Positions 11,226 to 20,926 are shown, counted from the first letter of the stretch. The stretch is 58,888 nt of DNA from JBBPYC01 sp038200275 (GCA_038200275.1 JBBPYC010000094.1:1-58888), one strand, 5' to 3'. The notes: generated from the letters alone by a model not told the origin. Numbers and translations are program-made.

Positions 11226-11771
11226 ATGCTGACTGCAGAACAAATCATGGCATCCCAAAAAGCCAATGTCGAAACCTTGTTCGGTCTGACCAACAAGGCA
11301 TTCGAAGGCATTGAAAAGTTGCTCGAACTGAACGTGGCTGCTTCCAAAGCCGCGCTGGCCGACATGTCGGAGCACAGTCGGGCCGTGCTGAGCGCCAAAG
11401 ATGCTCAAGAGTTGCTCGCGCTGCAAGCCAGCCTGTTTCAGCCGCTCGCCGAGAAAGCTGCTGCATACAGCCGCCACTTGTATGACATCGCGCAGGGCAC
11501 CGGTGCCGATCTTGGCAAGTCGTTCGAAGCGAAGTCGGCCGAGACTCAGCAGAAATTCACCGCGATGCTCGAAGATGCAACGAAGAACGCACCCGCTGGC
11601 TCCGAAGCCGCAGTAACCGTGATGAAGACAGCCGTTGCGGCTGCTACATCAGCAGTCGAATCAATGCAAAAAGCCGTTAAGCAGGCGTCTGAAGTGGCTG
11701 AGGCCAATTTCAACGCGGCAGCCAAGTCGGCCACTGACGCAACGGTGAAAGCCACGTCGAAAAAGCGCTGA
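11226..11771 (+). CDS. phasin family protein (PHA granule-associated)
   Basis: A 181-residue amphipathic helical protein that coats polyhydroxyalkanoate granules and limits their coalescence. It begins MLTAEQIMASQKANVETLFGLTNKAFEG, a typical betaproteobacterial phasin start, and continues as Ala/Lys/Glu-rich helix with few Gly or Pro, ending in a basic KATSKKR tail. The frame opens 30 codons earlier, but the ATG at 11226 follows AAAAGGAAAC and starts the conserved domain. It has its own promoter and a strong terminator, so it is a single-gene unit. Presence of a phasin implies that the organism stores PHA. Confidence 0.93.
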   Translation: MLTAEQIMASQKANVETLFGLTNKAFEGIEKLLELNVAASKAALADMSEHSRAVLSAKDAQELLALQASLFQPLAEKAAAYSRHLYDIAQGTGADLGKSFEAKSAETQQKFTAMLEDATKNAPAGSEAAVTVMKTAVAAATSAVESMQKAVKQASEVAEANFNAAAKSATDATVKATSKKR

Positions 11772-11912
11772 TCGCTCTTCGACGGCAAATTCAGGCCAGC
11801 TTCTTGCTCAGTCGTTAATATCGGTCCCAAGCGGTGCACGTTGTGCAGCTGCTTGGCTCCCACCGTGTCTCCTCGGATCCTTTCGACACCCAAACGGTTC
11901 GGGGATCCCTTC

Positions 11913-11941
11913 AAAGCCCCGCAAGAGTGGGGCTTTTTTTT
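11913..11941 (+). terminator. rho-independent terminator of the phasin gene
   Basis: AAAGCCCC (11913-11920) and GGGGCTTT (11929-11936) form a perfect 8-bp stem with an 8-base loop, and the T run continues to 11941. This is the clearest intrinsic terminator in the window, about 140 bases after the phasin stop. Confidence 0.9.
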
Positions 11942-12589
11942 GCCCCGTTGCCAGGCAGAGACACGGCATTTCATGGTGCATTGGGTACGAAATCGCACCA
12001 ATCTGGAGCTTCGCCGGAGGCGAGTCGACGGACGCACGCCGTTTGTCACGGCTGGCTAAGGCATGCACCCGTCCGCAGCGCTGCTGCAGTGGCCACGCGA
12101 ATGACGCGCTGAGTCATACGCTTTTGGCTTGCCTAACTCCGCGGCTGAGGACGCTTCACCAGTAAGCCCTCAAATGCCTACATCGTAGGAAAAACAATTC
12201 GCGTGCGAACGCTCCGTCCCGGGGCGGGTGACAGCCGACTTCACCGGGTTGCATCCGTTTGCTGTCTGGTTTGTGCGTGACGTCGCAGTTGAAACCCACG
12301 ATGGAACTGATCGCCACACTGCCAAGGGTTGGCGGTCGATCTGGAAAGGGCTTCGTGGTTTCTGAGGCCTTGATACCGGCAGTGGCCTTGGTCTCTGGCG
12401 ACGCGTCCGGCTTGGCCACACGCTTTCACGCCGGCCCGTGTCGTGTGCGCAACGCGCATCGCTCGCCAGGCGGGCGTTCTTTGCCCACTTTGTCGAGCGA
12501 TAAACTTGTTTGCTTCCAGCACGTGGCCCAATCGCAACGGCGCGATCGGCCTCATGTCGAGCCATCATCGATACGGAGTTCTTCATCTC
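11942..12589. other. intergenic stretch without a supported gene
   Basis: About 650 bases between the phasin terminator and the SDR start. Frames exist on both strands (a long minus-strand one covers 12170-13600), but translations are low-complexity or antisense to the SDR. The right end must hold the SDR promoter; CGGAG at 12574-12578 may be its ribosome binding site. Confidence 0.45.
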
Positions 12590-13348
12590 ATGGACATCAA
12601 AGGCAAAATTTTCATCGTGACCGGCGGCGCATCGGGACTTGGCGAAGGCACGGCCCGCATGCTGACCGAAGCCGGCGGCAAGGTCGTGATCGCCGACATG
12701 CAGGCTGACAAAGGCGAAGCGATCGCCAAAGAACTCGGTGGCGCGTTCGTGCACTGCGACGTGAGCGATGAGCAGCAGGGGCAAGCTGTGGTGGCCAGGG
12801 CGGTTTCGATGGGCAAGCTGATGGGCCTGGTCAACTGTGCGGGCATTGCCATTGGCGAAAAAACCGTCGGAAAAGACGGGCCCCACAAGCTGGGCGCTTT
12901 TGTCAAGACCATCCAGGTCAACCTGATCGGCAGCTTCAACATGATCCGGCTGGCTGCGGATGCAATGTGCAAGAACGAGCCGGAGAGCACCGGTGAGCGC
13001 GGCGTGCTGATCTCGACCGCATCGGTTGCCGCGTACGACGGCCAGATCGGCCAGGCGGCCTACAGCGCGTCCAAGGGCGGCATCGTCGGGATGACGTTGC
13101 CGATCGCACGCGACCTGGCAAGGAACGGCATCCGCAACATGACAATCGCACCGGGCATCTTCGGCACGCCGATGATGTTCGGGATGCCGCAAAGCGTGCA
13201 GGATTCGCTGGCTGCCAGCGTGCCGTTTCCGTCGCGCCTGGGCACACCGGCCGACTACGCGAAGCTGGCCAAACACATCATCGAAAACGACATGTTGAAC
13301 GGCGAGGTGATCCGCCTGGACGGCGCGATCCGGCTGGCGCCGAAGTAA
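12590..13348 (+). CDS. SDR family 3-hydroxyacyl-CoA dehydrogenase (type II, HSD10-like)
   Basis: A 252-residue NAD-dependent short-chain dehydrogenase. It shows TGGASGLG (residues 11-18), an NCAGIAIG segment, the serine strand (LISTASVAAYDG) and YSASK with Tyr158 and Lys162. Sequence style (MDIKGKIFIVTGGASGLGEGTARML, APGIFGTPMM, VPFPSRLGTPADYAKL) matches the 3-hydroxyacyl-CoA / 2-methyl-3-hydroxybutyryl-CoA dehydrogenase group related to human HSD10, so a role in fatty acid or isoleucine breakdown is likely. The frame is open 49 codons upstream, but the ATG at 12590 begins the conserved domain. It appears monocistronic. Confidence 0.9.
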   Translation: MDIKGKIFIVTGGASGLGEGTARMLTEAGGKVVIADMQADKGEAIAKELGGAFVHCDVSDEQQGQAVVARAVSMGKLMGLVNCAGIAIGEKTVGKDGPHKLGAFVKTIQVNLIGSFNMIRLAADAMCKNEPESTGERGVLISTASVAAYDGQIGQAAYSASKGGIVGMTLPIARDLARNGIRNMTIAPGIFGTPMMFGMPQSVQDSLAASVPFPSRLGTPADYAKLAKHIIENDMLNGEVIRLDGAIRLAPK

Positions 13349-13581
13349 CCAGCGCTTCAGCAGGGGTGCCCAACATAGCGTGCCCGGTAGTGGGTGCTGC
13401 AAGCGATCGCTCCCGCGGCCTGAGCCGCCAAGCCTGTCGACGCGGCAAATTGCACTTGGCGACGCGGTGGCATTTGCGTCTGGGCAGGCAGCCGCTGCCG
13501 CTGCGTAGCAATATCGGATCGACGCCATCCCGACACCGCTTTCAATGCACCGCCTAGAACTCAGCCATAGCACTTTTTTCG

Positions 13582-14399
13582 GTGCTAGATCCTCAGGCAA
13601 CCGGCACGTCGCTGCTGTCGGAGCTGATCGGCACGCTGAGCTACTCCCTTGACATCACGAAAGGGCAGCCCAAAGGCCACTGCATGCGCTGCTGCTGGAT
13701 CGGCATGCACACCGGCCGCACGCTTGGCCTGTCAGCGCATGACCAGCGGGGGCTGTACTACACGCTGCTGCTCAAAGACCTGGGCTGTAGCAGCAAGGCG
13801 GCGCGCATTTGCGACCTGTACCTGGCAGACGACCTCACGTTCAAGTGCGACTTCGAGCGAGTAGGCGGCTCCCCGCCGCAGACGTTGCGGTTCATGTTCA
13901 TGCACACCGGAGTCGACGCCGGATTGGATAAGGAGCTTGCAACGATCCTCAGTCTGCCCGAACCGCGTCGATGCTGACTGCGGCGCGGTGCATTGCGTTG
14001 CTGCACGATGTGGGCAAGCTGGGCGTCAGCAACCTTGTGCTCGACAAGCCGCGCAAGCTCAACGCCGACGAATGGACCCGCGGTGGGCCGTCACGCCGGC
14101 TACACACACACAACATCCTCGCGCGCACCGACTCGTTCCAAGAGCTGGCACGCGTGGCCGCAGCCCATCACGATCGGCTCGATGGCAAGGGCTACCCCAA
14201 CGCACCGCTCAGCGATGCGATCACACTGGAGAGCCGCATCATCACCACCGACGACATCTTCGACGCAATCTCTGCCGACCGGCCCTACCGCCCCGGGCTG
14301 CCCCTTGCGAAAACGCCGGCCATCATGGCGCACGAAGTTGGTTCCGCAATTGAACCTCTGTGCTTTGAAACACTGAAGAGCCTGCTGCTGGAATCTTGA
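13582..14399 (+). pseudogene. HD-GYP domain phosphodiesterase, broken by an internal deletion and frameshift
   Basis: Two frames that abut at about 13971 encode separate parts of one protein. The first (from GTG 13582) holds an N-terminal HD region (LSELIGTLSYSLDITKGQPKGHCMRCCWIG, YYTLLLKDLGCSS) and stops at 13977. The second holds an HD-GYP core (ALLHDVGKLGVSNLVLDKP, AAHHDRLDGKGYP, IITTDDIFDAISADRPYRP). Intact relatives have two such regions with about 200 or more residues between them; here that middle is missing and the frame changes. HD-GYP proteins hydrolyse cyclic di-GMP, but this copy is unlikely to make a full enzyme. The second fragment keeps HD and most of the GYP motif (HHDRLDGKGYP), so a short product is possible if it is started. 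Confidence 0.8.
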
Positions 14400-14545
14400 G
14401 ATCGATAGGGTTGGCACCGACGCCAAAACCAACCCGCTTCGGTATGATCAAAATGGCTAGGCGCAACGCTCCCTCGGTTAGCTTCCTGCTTCTAAGCGCC
14501 TCTCTTGCGCCCCACTTGCGTCCTATCAAAAACCGGAGAATTTCC

Positions 14546-15580
14546 ATGCAACGACGCCATCTCATCGCGGGCGGCTTGGCCGCCGCTGCCCTGCCCGGCT
14601 TCGCGCTTGCACAAGCGCTTGAAAAATCCAAGGTCACGATTGCCGTCGGCGGCAAAAACCTGCTGTACTACCTGCCGCTGACGGTCGCCGAGCAACTCGG
14701 CTACTTCAAGGACGAAGGGCTCGATGTCGAGATCGTCGACTTCGCGGGCGGCTCCAAAGCACTCGCTGCAGTGGTCGGCGGCAGCGCGGATGTGGTGTCT
14801 GGCGCGTTCGAGCACACCATCAACATGCAGTTCAAAGGCCAGCCGATGCGCGCCTTCGTGCTGCAGGGTCGCGCGCCGCAGATCGTGCTGGGCGTGAACC
14901 CGAAGACGATGCCGGACTTCAAGTCGATTGCCGACCTGAAAGGCAAGAAGATCGGTGTGACCGCACCCGGCAGTTCGACCAACGTGATGGTCAATTTCGT
15001 GCTCGCCAAAGCCGGACTGAAGCCCAGCGATGTGAGCATCATCGGTGTCGGCGCAGGCAATGGCGCAGTTGCTGCGATGCGTGCCGGTCAGATCGATGCG
15101 CTGAGCAATCTGGATCCCGTCATCACGTTGCTGAAGCGTTCAGGCGATCTGAAAATCGTGACCGACACGCGCATCTTGGCCGAATCCGAAAAGGTGTTCG
15201 GTGGCCCGATGCCGGCCGGTTGTCTTTACTCGCCGCAGCCATTCATCGACAAGAACCCGAACACCGTGCAGGCCCTCACCAACGCGATCGTGCGCGCTGA
15301 TAAATGGATCCAGTCCGCCGGCCCCAGCGACATCGTAAAAGCCGTGCCCGAGAGTTTCCTGCTCGGTGATCGCGCGGTCTACATCGATGCGTTCGAGTCC
15401 GCCAAAGGTGCGCTGTCGCCAGACGGCGCGTTCCCGGCAAAAGGCGCAGACACTGCGTACAAGGCGCTTGCGAGCATCGACGACAAGATCGCCGCAGCCA
15501 AGCTGGACTTGAGCAGAGTATTCACCAACGAGTTCGTCAAGAAGGCCAATGCCGGCGGCGGAAAACGTGCAAAGAGCTGA
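14546..15580 (+). CDS. ABC transporter substrate-binding protein, NitT/TauT type
   Basis: Periplasmic binding protein of the SsuA/THI5-like family (nitrate, sulfonate, taurine or aromatic acids). It starts MQRRHLIAGGLAAAALPGFALAQA, a signal peptide with a twin-arginine-like start and cleavage after FALAQA. The mature protein has LLYYLPLTVAEQLGYFKDEGLDVEIVDFAGGSKALAAVVGGSADVV, typical of the family, and ADLKGKKIGVTAPGSSTNVMV. It has 344 residues. The ATG at 14546 follows CCGGAGAATTTCC. The ATPase gene overlaps its 3' end by 32 bases, and the permease follows, so this is a complete importer operon. The substrate is not apparent. Confidence 0.92.
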   Translation: MQRRHLIAGGLAAAALPGFALAQALEKSKVTIAVGGKNLLYYLPLTVAEQLGYFKDEGLDVEIVDFAGGSKALAAVVGGSADVVSGAFEHTINMQFKGQPMRAFVLQGRAPQIVLGVNPKTMPDFKSIADLKGKKIGVTAPGSSTNVMVNFVLAKAGLKPSDVSIIGVGAGNGAVAAMRAGQIDALSNLDPVITLLKRSGDLKIVTDTRILAESEKVFGGPMPAGCLYSPQPFIDKNPNTVQALTNAIVRADKWIQSAGPSDIVKAVPESFLLGDRAVYIDAFESAKGALSPDGAFPAKGADTAYKALASIDDKIAAAKLDLSRVFTNEFVKKANAGGGKRAKS

Positions 15581-16430
15581 TAGCGCAGAACCAGCGACCG
15601 GCATAGGCTCATCGTCCGAGTCCGCAGCGGCGATCGATCTGCAGGCAGTCGCCTGCACCTTTATTGACAAGAACGATCCAGGCCAGCGCTACACCGCCGT
15701 CAAAGACGTCACGCTCACAGTCAGCGCCGGCGAATTTGTCAGCGTGGTCGGCCCGACGGGCTGCGGCAAGAGCACGTTGCTGAACGTGGCTGCCGGCCTG
15801 CTCGAGCCGAGCACAGGCAGCGTGCATTGCTTTGGCAAAGCGCTGAGCGGTGTCAATACGCGCGCCGGTTACATGTTTCAGGCCGAGAGCCTGATGCCCT
15901 GGCGCACCGCGCGCTCCAACGTGTCGGCCGGGCTCGAATTTCGCGGCATGCCACTTGCCGAAGCGCAGCAGCAGGCCGACGGCTGGCTCAAGCGCGTGGG
16001 CCTCGGCGGCTTCGGCGACCGCTACCCGCACCAGTTGTCCGGCGGCATGAGAAAGCGCACGTCGCTCGCACAGACCTTGGCGTTGGACCCGGACATCATC
16101 CTGATGGACGAGCCTTTTTCCGCGCTCGACATCCAGACCCGCCAGTTGATGGAAAACGAAGTGCTGGATCTCTGGGCCGCAAAGAAGAAAGCGGTGCTGT
16201 TCATCACGCACGATCTCGATGAAGCCATCGCGATGAGCGACCGCGTGGTGATCCTCTCAGCCGGCCCAGCCAGTCACCCAATTGGTGAATTCACGATCGA
16301 CATCCAGCGTCCACGCGACGTGGCTGAAGTCAAGACGACGCCGCGCTTCATCGAACTGCACAGCGCGATCTGGGCGGTACTGCGTGAAGAAGTTCTAAAG
16401 GGCTATCAGCAGCAGTTGACTGCCGCCTAG
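15549..16430 (+). CDS. ABC transporter ATP-binding protein, NitT/TauT type
   Basis: Cytoplasmic ATPase of the importer. Walker A GPTGCGKST, Q-loop in YMFQAESLMPWRT, signature LSGGMRKRTSLAQTL, Walker B IILMDEPFSALD and the H-loop FITHDLDEA are all intact. The 293-residue product has an N-terminal extension of about 30 Ala/Ser-rich residues before IDLQAVACTF, so a start further inside the frame is possible. It overlaps the binding-protein gene by 32 bases in a different frame and precedes the permease by 51 bases. Confidence 0.94.
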   Translation: MPAAENVQRADSAEPATGIGSSSESAAAIDLQAVACTFIDKNDPGQRYTAVKDVTLTVSAGEFVSVVGPTGCGKSTLLNVAAGLLEPSTGSVHCFGKALSGVNTRAGYMFQAESLMPWRTARSNVSAGLEFRGMPLAEAQQQADGWLKRVGLGGFGDRYPHQLSGGMRKRTSLAQTLALDPDIILMDEPFSALDIQTRQLMENEVLDLWAAKKKAVLFITHDLDEAIAMSDRVVILSAGPASHPIGEFTIDIQRPRDVAEVKTTPRFIELHSAIWAVLREEVLKGYQQQLTAA

Positions 16431-16481
16431 CGTTGGTCTGCGCGGGTTGTCCGCATTTCATTATTCTGGAATCCTATTTCG

Positions 16482-17309
16482 ATGGCGTCGTCGGTCAAAT
16501 CTCGCGGAGGCAATTTGTTGCTCTGGCAACTCGGCCTGCTGTTCTTGCTCATTTTGTTCTGGTGGGCCATGACCAAGCCGGGGTTCATCCCGCCGGTCAT
16601 GTTCGACAACGACCGGCAGGCTGCGTTCTTCTTCGGCGAGCCGATCGCGGTGGCGCAGCGCATCTGGGCTTGGTTCATCACCGACGCAGACATCTATGAG
16701 CACCTTGCTGTCACCCTGATCGAAACCGTGCTTGCGTTTCTGATCGGCGCCGGTGCCGGCTTGGCCGGTGGCCTGTGGCTTGCACTCTCGCCATTCGTTT
16801 CGGCGGTTCTGGAGCCTTACATCAAGGCAATGAACTCGATGCCGCGCATCATCCTGGCGCCGATCTTCGCAGTCTGGTTCGGCCTCGGCATTGCATCCAA
16901 GGTGGCACTCGGCGTCACACTGGTTTTCTTCATCGTGTTCTTCAATGTCTACCAAGGCGTAAAGGAAGTCAGCCCGGTCGTGCTGGCCAACGCGCGCATG
17001 CTGGGAGCCAGCCAGCGCCAGTTGCTGCGCCATGTCTATTTGCCCAGCGCAACCAGTTGGGTGTTCAGCTCGCTGCACACGTCGGTCGGCCTGGCCTTCG
17101 TTGGTGCCGTGGTCGGTGAATACCTGGGCTCAAGCCGCGGCGTCGGCTACCTCATCTTGCAAGCCGAAGGCAGCTTCGACATCAACACCGTGATGGCCGG
17201 CATCGTCGTGCTGACGGTGTTCGCGCTGGTGCTTGACGGGCTGGTCGGCCGGATCGAGAAGCGGCTGATGAAGTGGCAGCCGAAGAGCGGGGAAACGGAG
17301 AAGCTTTAG
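16482..17309 (+). CDS. ABC transporter permease, NitT/TauT type
   Basis: A 275-residue inner-membrane permease with about six hydrophobic segments, beginning with LLLWQLGLLFLLILFWWAM. The cytoplasmic EAA loop that docks on the ATPase is visible around VSPVVLANARMLGASQRQLLRHVYLPSATSWVF. It is the last gene of the three-gene importer; the IS3 remnant lies directly downstream, 50 bases after the stop. Confidence 0.94.
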   Translation: MASSVKSRGGNLLLWQLGLLFLLILFWWAMTKPGFIPPVMFDNDRQAAFFFGEPIAVAQRIWAWFITDADIYEHLAVTLIETVLAFLIGAGAGLAGGLWLALSPFVSAVLEPYIKAMNSMPRIILAPIFAVWFGLGIASKVALGVTLVFFIVFFNVYQGVKEVSPVVLANARMLGASQRQLLRHVYLPSATSWVFSSLHTSVGLAFVGAVVGEYLGSSRGVGYLILQAEGSFDINTVMAGIVVLTVFALVLDGLVGRIEKRLMKWQPKSGETEKL

Positions 17310-17359
17310 TGGCTGCTGGCTGCTCCAATCAGGGGTATGCAACTAAAAATTTGGACTGT

Positions 17360-18830
17360 TTATGCCATGAGCCCGATGCTTCGTCGGTAGTCAAGAGGAC
17401 TGCGCGCGCCCAAGGACATCTTGATGCGCTTCTCGTTGTGCCAGCGGATGTAAGAGTCCACGGCCTGGGTGAACTGCGCAACGGTCGTTGACAGCCAGTT
17501 ACCAGGATAGAACCATTGCTTCTTCAGTCGACCGAAGAAGCCCTCGCAAGCCGCATTGTCGGGCGAGCAGCCTTTGCGGGACATCGGAACGCGTCAGCTC
17601 GGCATCTGCGATACATGACAGCCATCCTGGCCATCGATAGTGAGCACCGCGATCGGAGTGCACGACAGGCCAGTTGCTGCTGCTACTGATCGTCTCGATG
17701 GCGGCATCCAGCATCGTGTTCACGAGTTGCGCGTCCGGGCGCATGCCGATCGTCCAGCTGACCACCTTGCCCTCGAAGCAGTCGATTACAGGCGACACAT
17801 ACACCTTGCCTGCCGGAATGTGGAACTCCGAGATGTCGGTGAGCCATTTCTCGCTGGTAGCACCAGCGGTGAAGTCGCGGTTGACGAGGTTTTCTGGCGC
17901 TGGACTGATCTCGCCCAGATAGGAACCATACCGACGCCGCTTGGGCGTTGCAGCGATCAAGCGCTCCTGCTTCACCAAGCGCACAACCACCTTCTCACAA
18001 ATGTGCACGCACTGGTTGCTCAGTGACGCCCGCATGCGGCGGTAGCCATAGCAGCGGGGAATTGCGCTCGAAGATGTCCGCCACGGTGCCACGCACTGGG
18101 CGTACTTTTCTGCGACTTGCGCCTGGGCGCGATGATAGAAATACGAGCCTCTTGCCATGCCCAGCGTTTCAAGGAGCTCGAGCACCGGGTGGGTCTGTTT
18201 CAGGACATCAACCAGCTGTGTCTTTTCCCGATTGCTCAGGCTTTGCAGGTTGATGCCCCGGTCTTTTTTTCCTATGAGTTCATTCGCCTTGTTCAGGAGG
18301 TCGTTCTCCAGCTGGAGGCGGTGCAAGTTGCGTCGGAGTGCATCGATCTGCCGCTGCAGTTCTTTGCGCTCATCTGGCCGGGGCGGTTCAAGCTTGCTTG
18401 TCATGGATGCGGGTATCTCGGGGCCGAGGAGCTGGTTCTTCCAGTTGTACAGCGTCGGCCTGCAAACGCCCAGTCTTTGCGCGACCGCTTGTGCGCTTTC
18501 TTTTCGGATGCACAGGGCAGTGACTGCAGCCTGCTTCAGCTCGGGCGGGCGTGGTGACGTGTCAGGTCGGGCCACGCCTGGCGAGCACAACCGAGGATGC
18601 AGCGCCCGTGCGCCAGGTAGTGCTTGGTGGCCAGCGTCTGCTGCGCCTGTGAGTATTTGGGCTTTGTGCGCGCCTAGCCGCGCGGCAGGTCCGACCCCTG
18701 CTGGTATGCCCGATGCCAACTCTTGAGAGCATTCTCTGTTGGCAATCCAACTGGTAAATGGTCTCTGCGACTCGGTTGCCAAACGCGGCTGTTTTCTCGC
18801 AACCGATCACCCCGGAAAAGATTTTTCGGG
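17360..18830 (-). mobile_element. decayed IS3-family insertion sequence (transposase pseudogene)
   Basis: The minus strand carries a transposase of the IS3 family in several frames. Read from the right: HTH-type OrfA pieces (PTENALKSWHRAYQQ, ATKHYLAHGRC), a second HTH (PPELKQAAVTALCIRK, VCRPTLYNWKNQLLG), then the integrase core with EKWLTDISEFHIPAGKVYVSPVIDCF and VVHSDRGAHYRWPGW. Near 17586 the frame shifts, and the end (MSRKGCSPDNAACEGFFGRLK, with the third catalytic residue Glu) is in another frame down to the stop at 17360. At least two more frameshifts and an internal stop break OrfA. I found no convincing terminal inverted repeats or target duplication, so the outer limits are approximate. 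The element is inactive. Confidence 0.85.
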
Positions 18831-18861
18831 CGCTCGGCGTGGTGGACTGAACTGGCGCGAA

Positions 18862-19410
18862 TCAGTCTTCTTTCCGAATCGTCTCCTCCAATGCCGCCAC
18901 GGGCAGCCCGAACTTGCGCACCACCATCCGGTTGATCGCCACACGCCCACCGGGCTGCAGATACAGCCACTGCTCGGTGTCCAGACCGCCGTCGGCAGTG
19001 AAGCGAAGATGCAGCTCGTTCGCATTCACTTCGCCGGTGACCGGGCCTTCAGCGGTCGTCAAAGTGCCGGTGTAATGCTGGGCATCCCCCACCTGCTGTA
19101 AGCGCCAGGTGCGGGTTTGGAACGGTTTGCCGTCGCGCTCGATCTGTTGCTGCAGTACCAGCGTGCCATCGGGCTCGACATGGCCGGTGCCTTCGACATG
19201 CGTGTGCGACGTGCCTGCCAGCAACACCTTCAACGCGCCTTCGCCGACCGTGTGGCCAGTGAAGAATGCGCTGGGCGAGAAGACTGGCGCGTCGCGCATA
19301 AGCTCCATGTGCTCGGATGTGGTGACACATCCAGACAGCGACAGAATCAGGCACGCAGCCAGCAGAGGGCGCGGAAGATTGCGCGCTGAGGACAGTGATT
19401 TGATGGTCAT
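18862..19410 (-). CDS. DUF3833 family lipoprotein
   Basis: A 182-residue precursor starting MTIKSLSSARNLPRPLLAACLILSLSGC with a lipobox LSGC, so an envelope lipoprotein. The mature part resembles DUF3833: a short segment leading to FFTGHTVGEGAL, a strand-rich barrel with LVLQQQIERDGKPFQTRTWRLQQVGDAQHYTGT and a C-terminal helix after GRVAINRMVVRKFG. The family function is not known; the fold may be lipocalin-like, which is inference. The frame continues upstream across the divergent DUF6494 gene, but the ATG at 19410 begins the signal peptide. Confidence 0.8.
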   Translation of the reverse strand: MTIKSLSSARNLPRPLLAACLILSLSGCVTTSEHMELMRDAPVFSPSAFFTGHTVGEGALKVLLAGTSHTHVEGTGHVEPDGTLVLQQQIERDGKPFQTRTWRLQQVGDAQHYTGTLTTAEGPVTGEVNANELHLRFTADGGLDTEQWLYLQPGGRVAINRMVVRKFGLPVAALEETIRKED

Positions 19411-19491
19411 GTTTGTGCTGTGTAACTGGGACCGATCGATGCAGACGACACTGAAATTTTTTGCATATCGCCTTGGTGGGACAATCCCATC

Positions 19492-19701
19492 ATGAACGAC
19501 GAAACCTTCAACATCAGCATCCGAAAATTTCTCAAAATGGTCGGCGTGAGTTCGCAGCGTGAGATCGAACTGGCGGTGCGCGACGCAATCGCCAACGGCA
19601 GTCTGAAAGGCACCGAGACGCTGCCCGCGACGATGACGCTGGAGATTGGCACCCTCAAGCTCACAGCCAAGTTCGACGGCGAGATCCGGCTCGACGAATA
19701 G
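19492..19701 (+). CDS. DUF6494 family small protein
   Basis: A 69-residue soluble protein starting MNDETFNISIRKFLKMVGVSSQREIELAVRDAI and ending in a beta tail (TMTLEIGTLKLTAKFDGEIRLDE). I recognise it as the small conserved family named DUF6494, found widely in proteobacteria with no known role. It is divergent from the DUF3833 gene with 81 bases between, and convergent with the kinase gene (gap 11 bases). Confidence 0.8.
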   Translation: MNDETFNISIRKFLKMVGVSSQREIELAVRDAIANGSLKGTETLPATMTLEIGTLKLTAKFDGEIRLDE

Positions 19702-19712
19702 GCGCGCGTCAT

Positions 19713-20621
19713 TCAATCACCTTGCGGCTTTGCTGGCAACAGCACGCGCAACGCACGCGGGTGGATGCGGTAACGCAGCGGCGTTTCCAGCAGCTTGACC
19801 TCACCGTCCATCGCCACCCGCATACGGCTATGCCTGGTGTTGATGTGCACTGCATCCGTCAACAGCACCTGAAAGTCTTTCTCCTCGCGAACCCGACCGG
19901 CCAACGCACGCAGGCCGAGCGTGAACAGCCGCCAGCGGCCGGTGTGCTCGGTCAAATAGACGCAAAGCACGCCCGCCTGCAACGCGTCGCGTTCGCCGAT
20001 CTGCAGGCCTTCTGTGCGGTAGACGTTGTTGCCGACGAATACCAGCGGCGTGCGATGTTCAACCGGCTTTCCGTGGCTGCTCAACACCACCGTCAGAAAC
20101 GGAAAACGTCGCATGGCACCCGCCAGCGCCCACGCGAACGCGGGCCATTTGCCGCGGCCAAGGCGTGTCTGCTGGCGCTCCCGGTCGCGCACGATGTCGA
20201 CATACAGACCGATGCTGGAATTGTTCAAGAAGTAGTGGCCGTTCACCTCGGCCACGTCGACCTCGACGGCTGTCGCCGAAGGCAGCCCTTGCAGTGCCTG
20301 CAGCGGATCAATCGGGACGCCCAAGTCTTTCGCGAAATGGTTCAACGTGCCCAATGGCAACACACCGAACGTGACCGGCTGATCGATCAAAAGCGACGCC
20401 ACCGCGCTCAACGTACCGTCCCCACCGCCGGCCACGATCGTCTTGCAGCCTTGCTGCAGCGCCGTTTTCACAGCCGCACGAATCTCGTCGCCATCGGCCA
20501 CTTCGATGATCGGCCCGCCCGTGGCCACGGCCTCGACTGCGGCCCGGTGGGTCTTGAGCCAGCCGCCATTGGCGCTGCTGCCGGCGTGGCGGTTGAGGAT
20601 GAAGGCGATCGGGTCTGGCAT
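19713..20621 (-). CDS. diacylglycerol/lipid kinase family protein (YegS/LCB5 type)
   Basis: Predicted lipid kinase of about 302 residues. It has the nucleotide-binding pattern of the DAGK catalytic domain: ILNRHAGSSANGGWL near the start, TIVAGGGDGTLSAVASLL and the loop VLPLGTLNHFAKDLGVP. The C-terminal beta domain ends with MRVAMDGEVKLLETPLRYRIHPRALRVLLP, also typical. It acts on a membrane lipid, perhaps diacylglycerol or a sphingoid-like base; the true substrate is unknown. The frame extends 18 codons upstream, but the ATG at 20621 directly precedes the conserved PDPIAFILN segment. Confidence 0.92.
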   Translation of the reverse strand: MPDPIAFILNRHAGSSANGGWLKTHRAAVEAVATGGPIIEVADGDEIRAAVKTALQQGCKTIVAGGGDGTLSAVASLLIDQPVTFGVLPLGTLNHFAKDLGVPIDPLQALQGLPSATAVEVDVAEVNGHYFLNNSSIGLYVDIVRDRERQQTRLGRGKWPAFAWALAGAMRRFPFLTVVLSSHGKPVEHRTPLVFVGNNVYRTEGLQIGERDALQAGVLCVYLTEHTGRWRLFTLGLRALAGRVREEKDFQVLLTDAVHINTRHSRMRVAMDGEVKLLETPLRYRIHPRALRVLLPAKPQGD

Positions 20622-20926
20622 GGATGGTGGTCTGGTCGCGTGCAGGAGTTTGCGAGCGTACCGGATCGGTAGCACCTACCGCGCCATGCAATCATCTGCC
20701 GAGCCGTGTTCGAAGCCTGGGCGGTTCCGCGCTCCGCAAGGGACGTCCGCTCGGTGCTGACCTTGCCGCCGTTGCTGCCGCAGTCGCGCCGGCCGGCCGG
20801 CCCTCCCAGCGGCGCACGGTGTACGCTGGCACATCGATGTGCATGGGCTGCCGTGTTGCGTACGACGCGGCCGTGCAACCGCACTGTGTGCCCGCCGCAC
20901 CACCTTATCTTTTCCTGATCTCTCTC

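Noticed and set aside
12170..13600. 476-residue minus-strand frame over the SDR and its upstream region
   Set aside because: Overlaps the SDR antisense; the part outside the SDR has poor codon bias and no recognisable sequence.
17340..18850. Terminal inverted repeats for the IS3 remnant
   Set aside because: TGGACTG occurs near both ends but in the same orientation, so it is not an inverted repeat; no target duplication was found.
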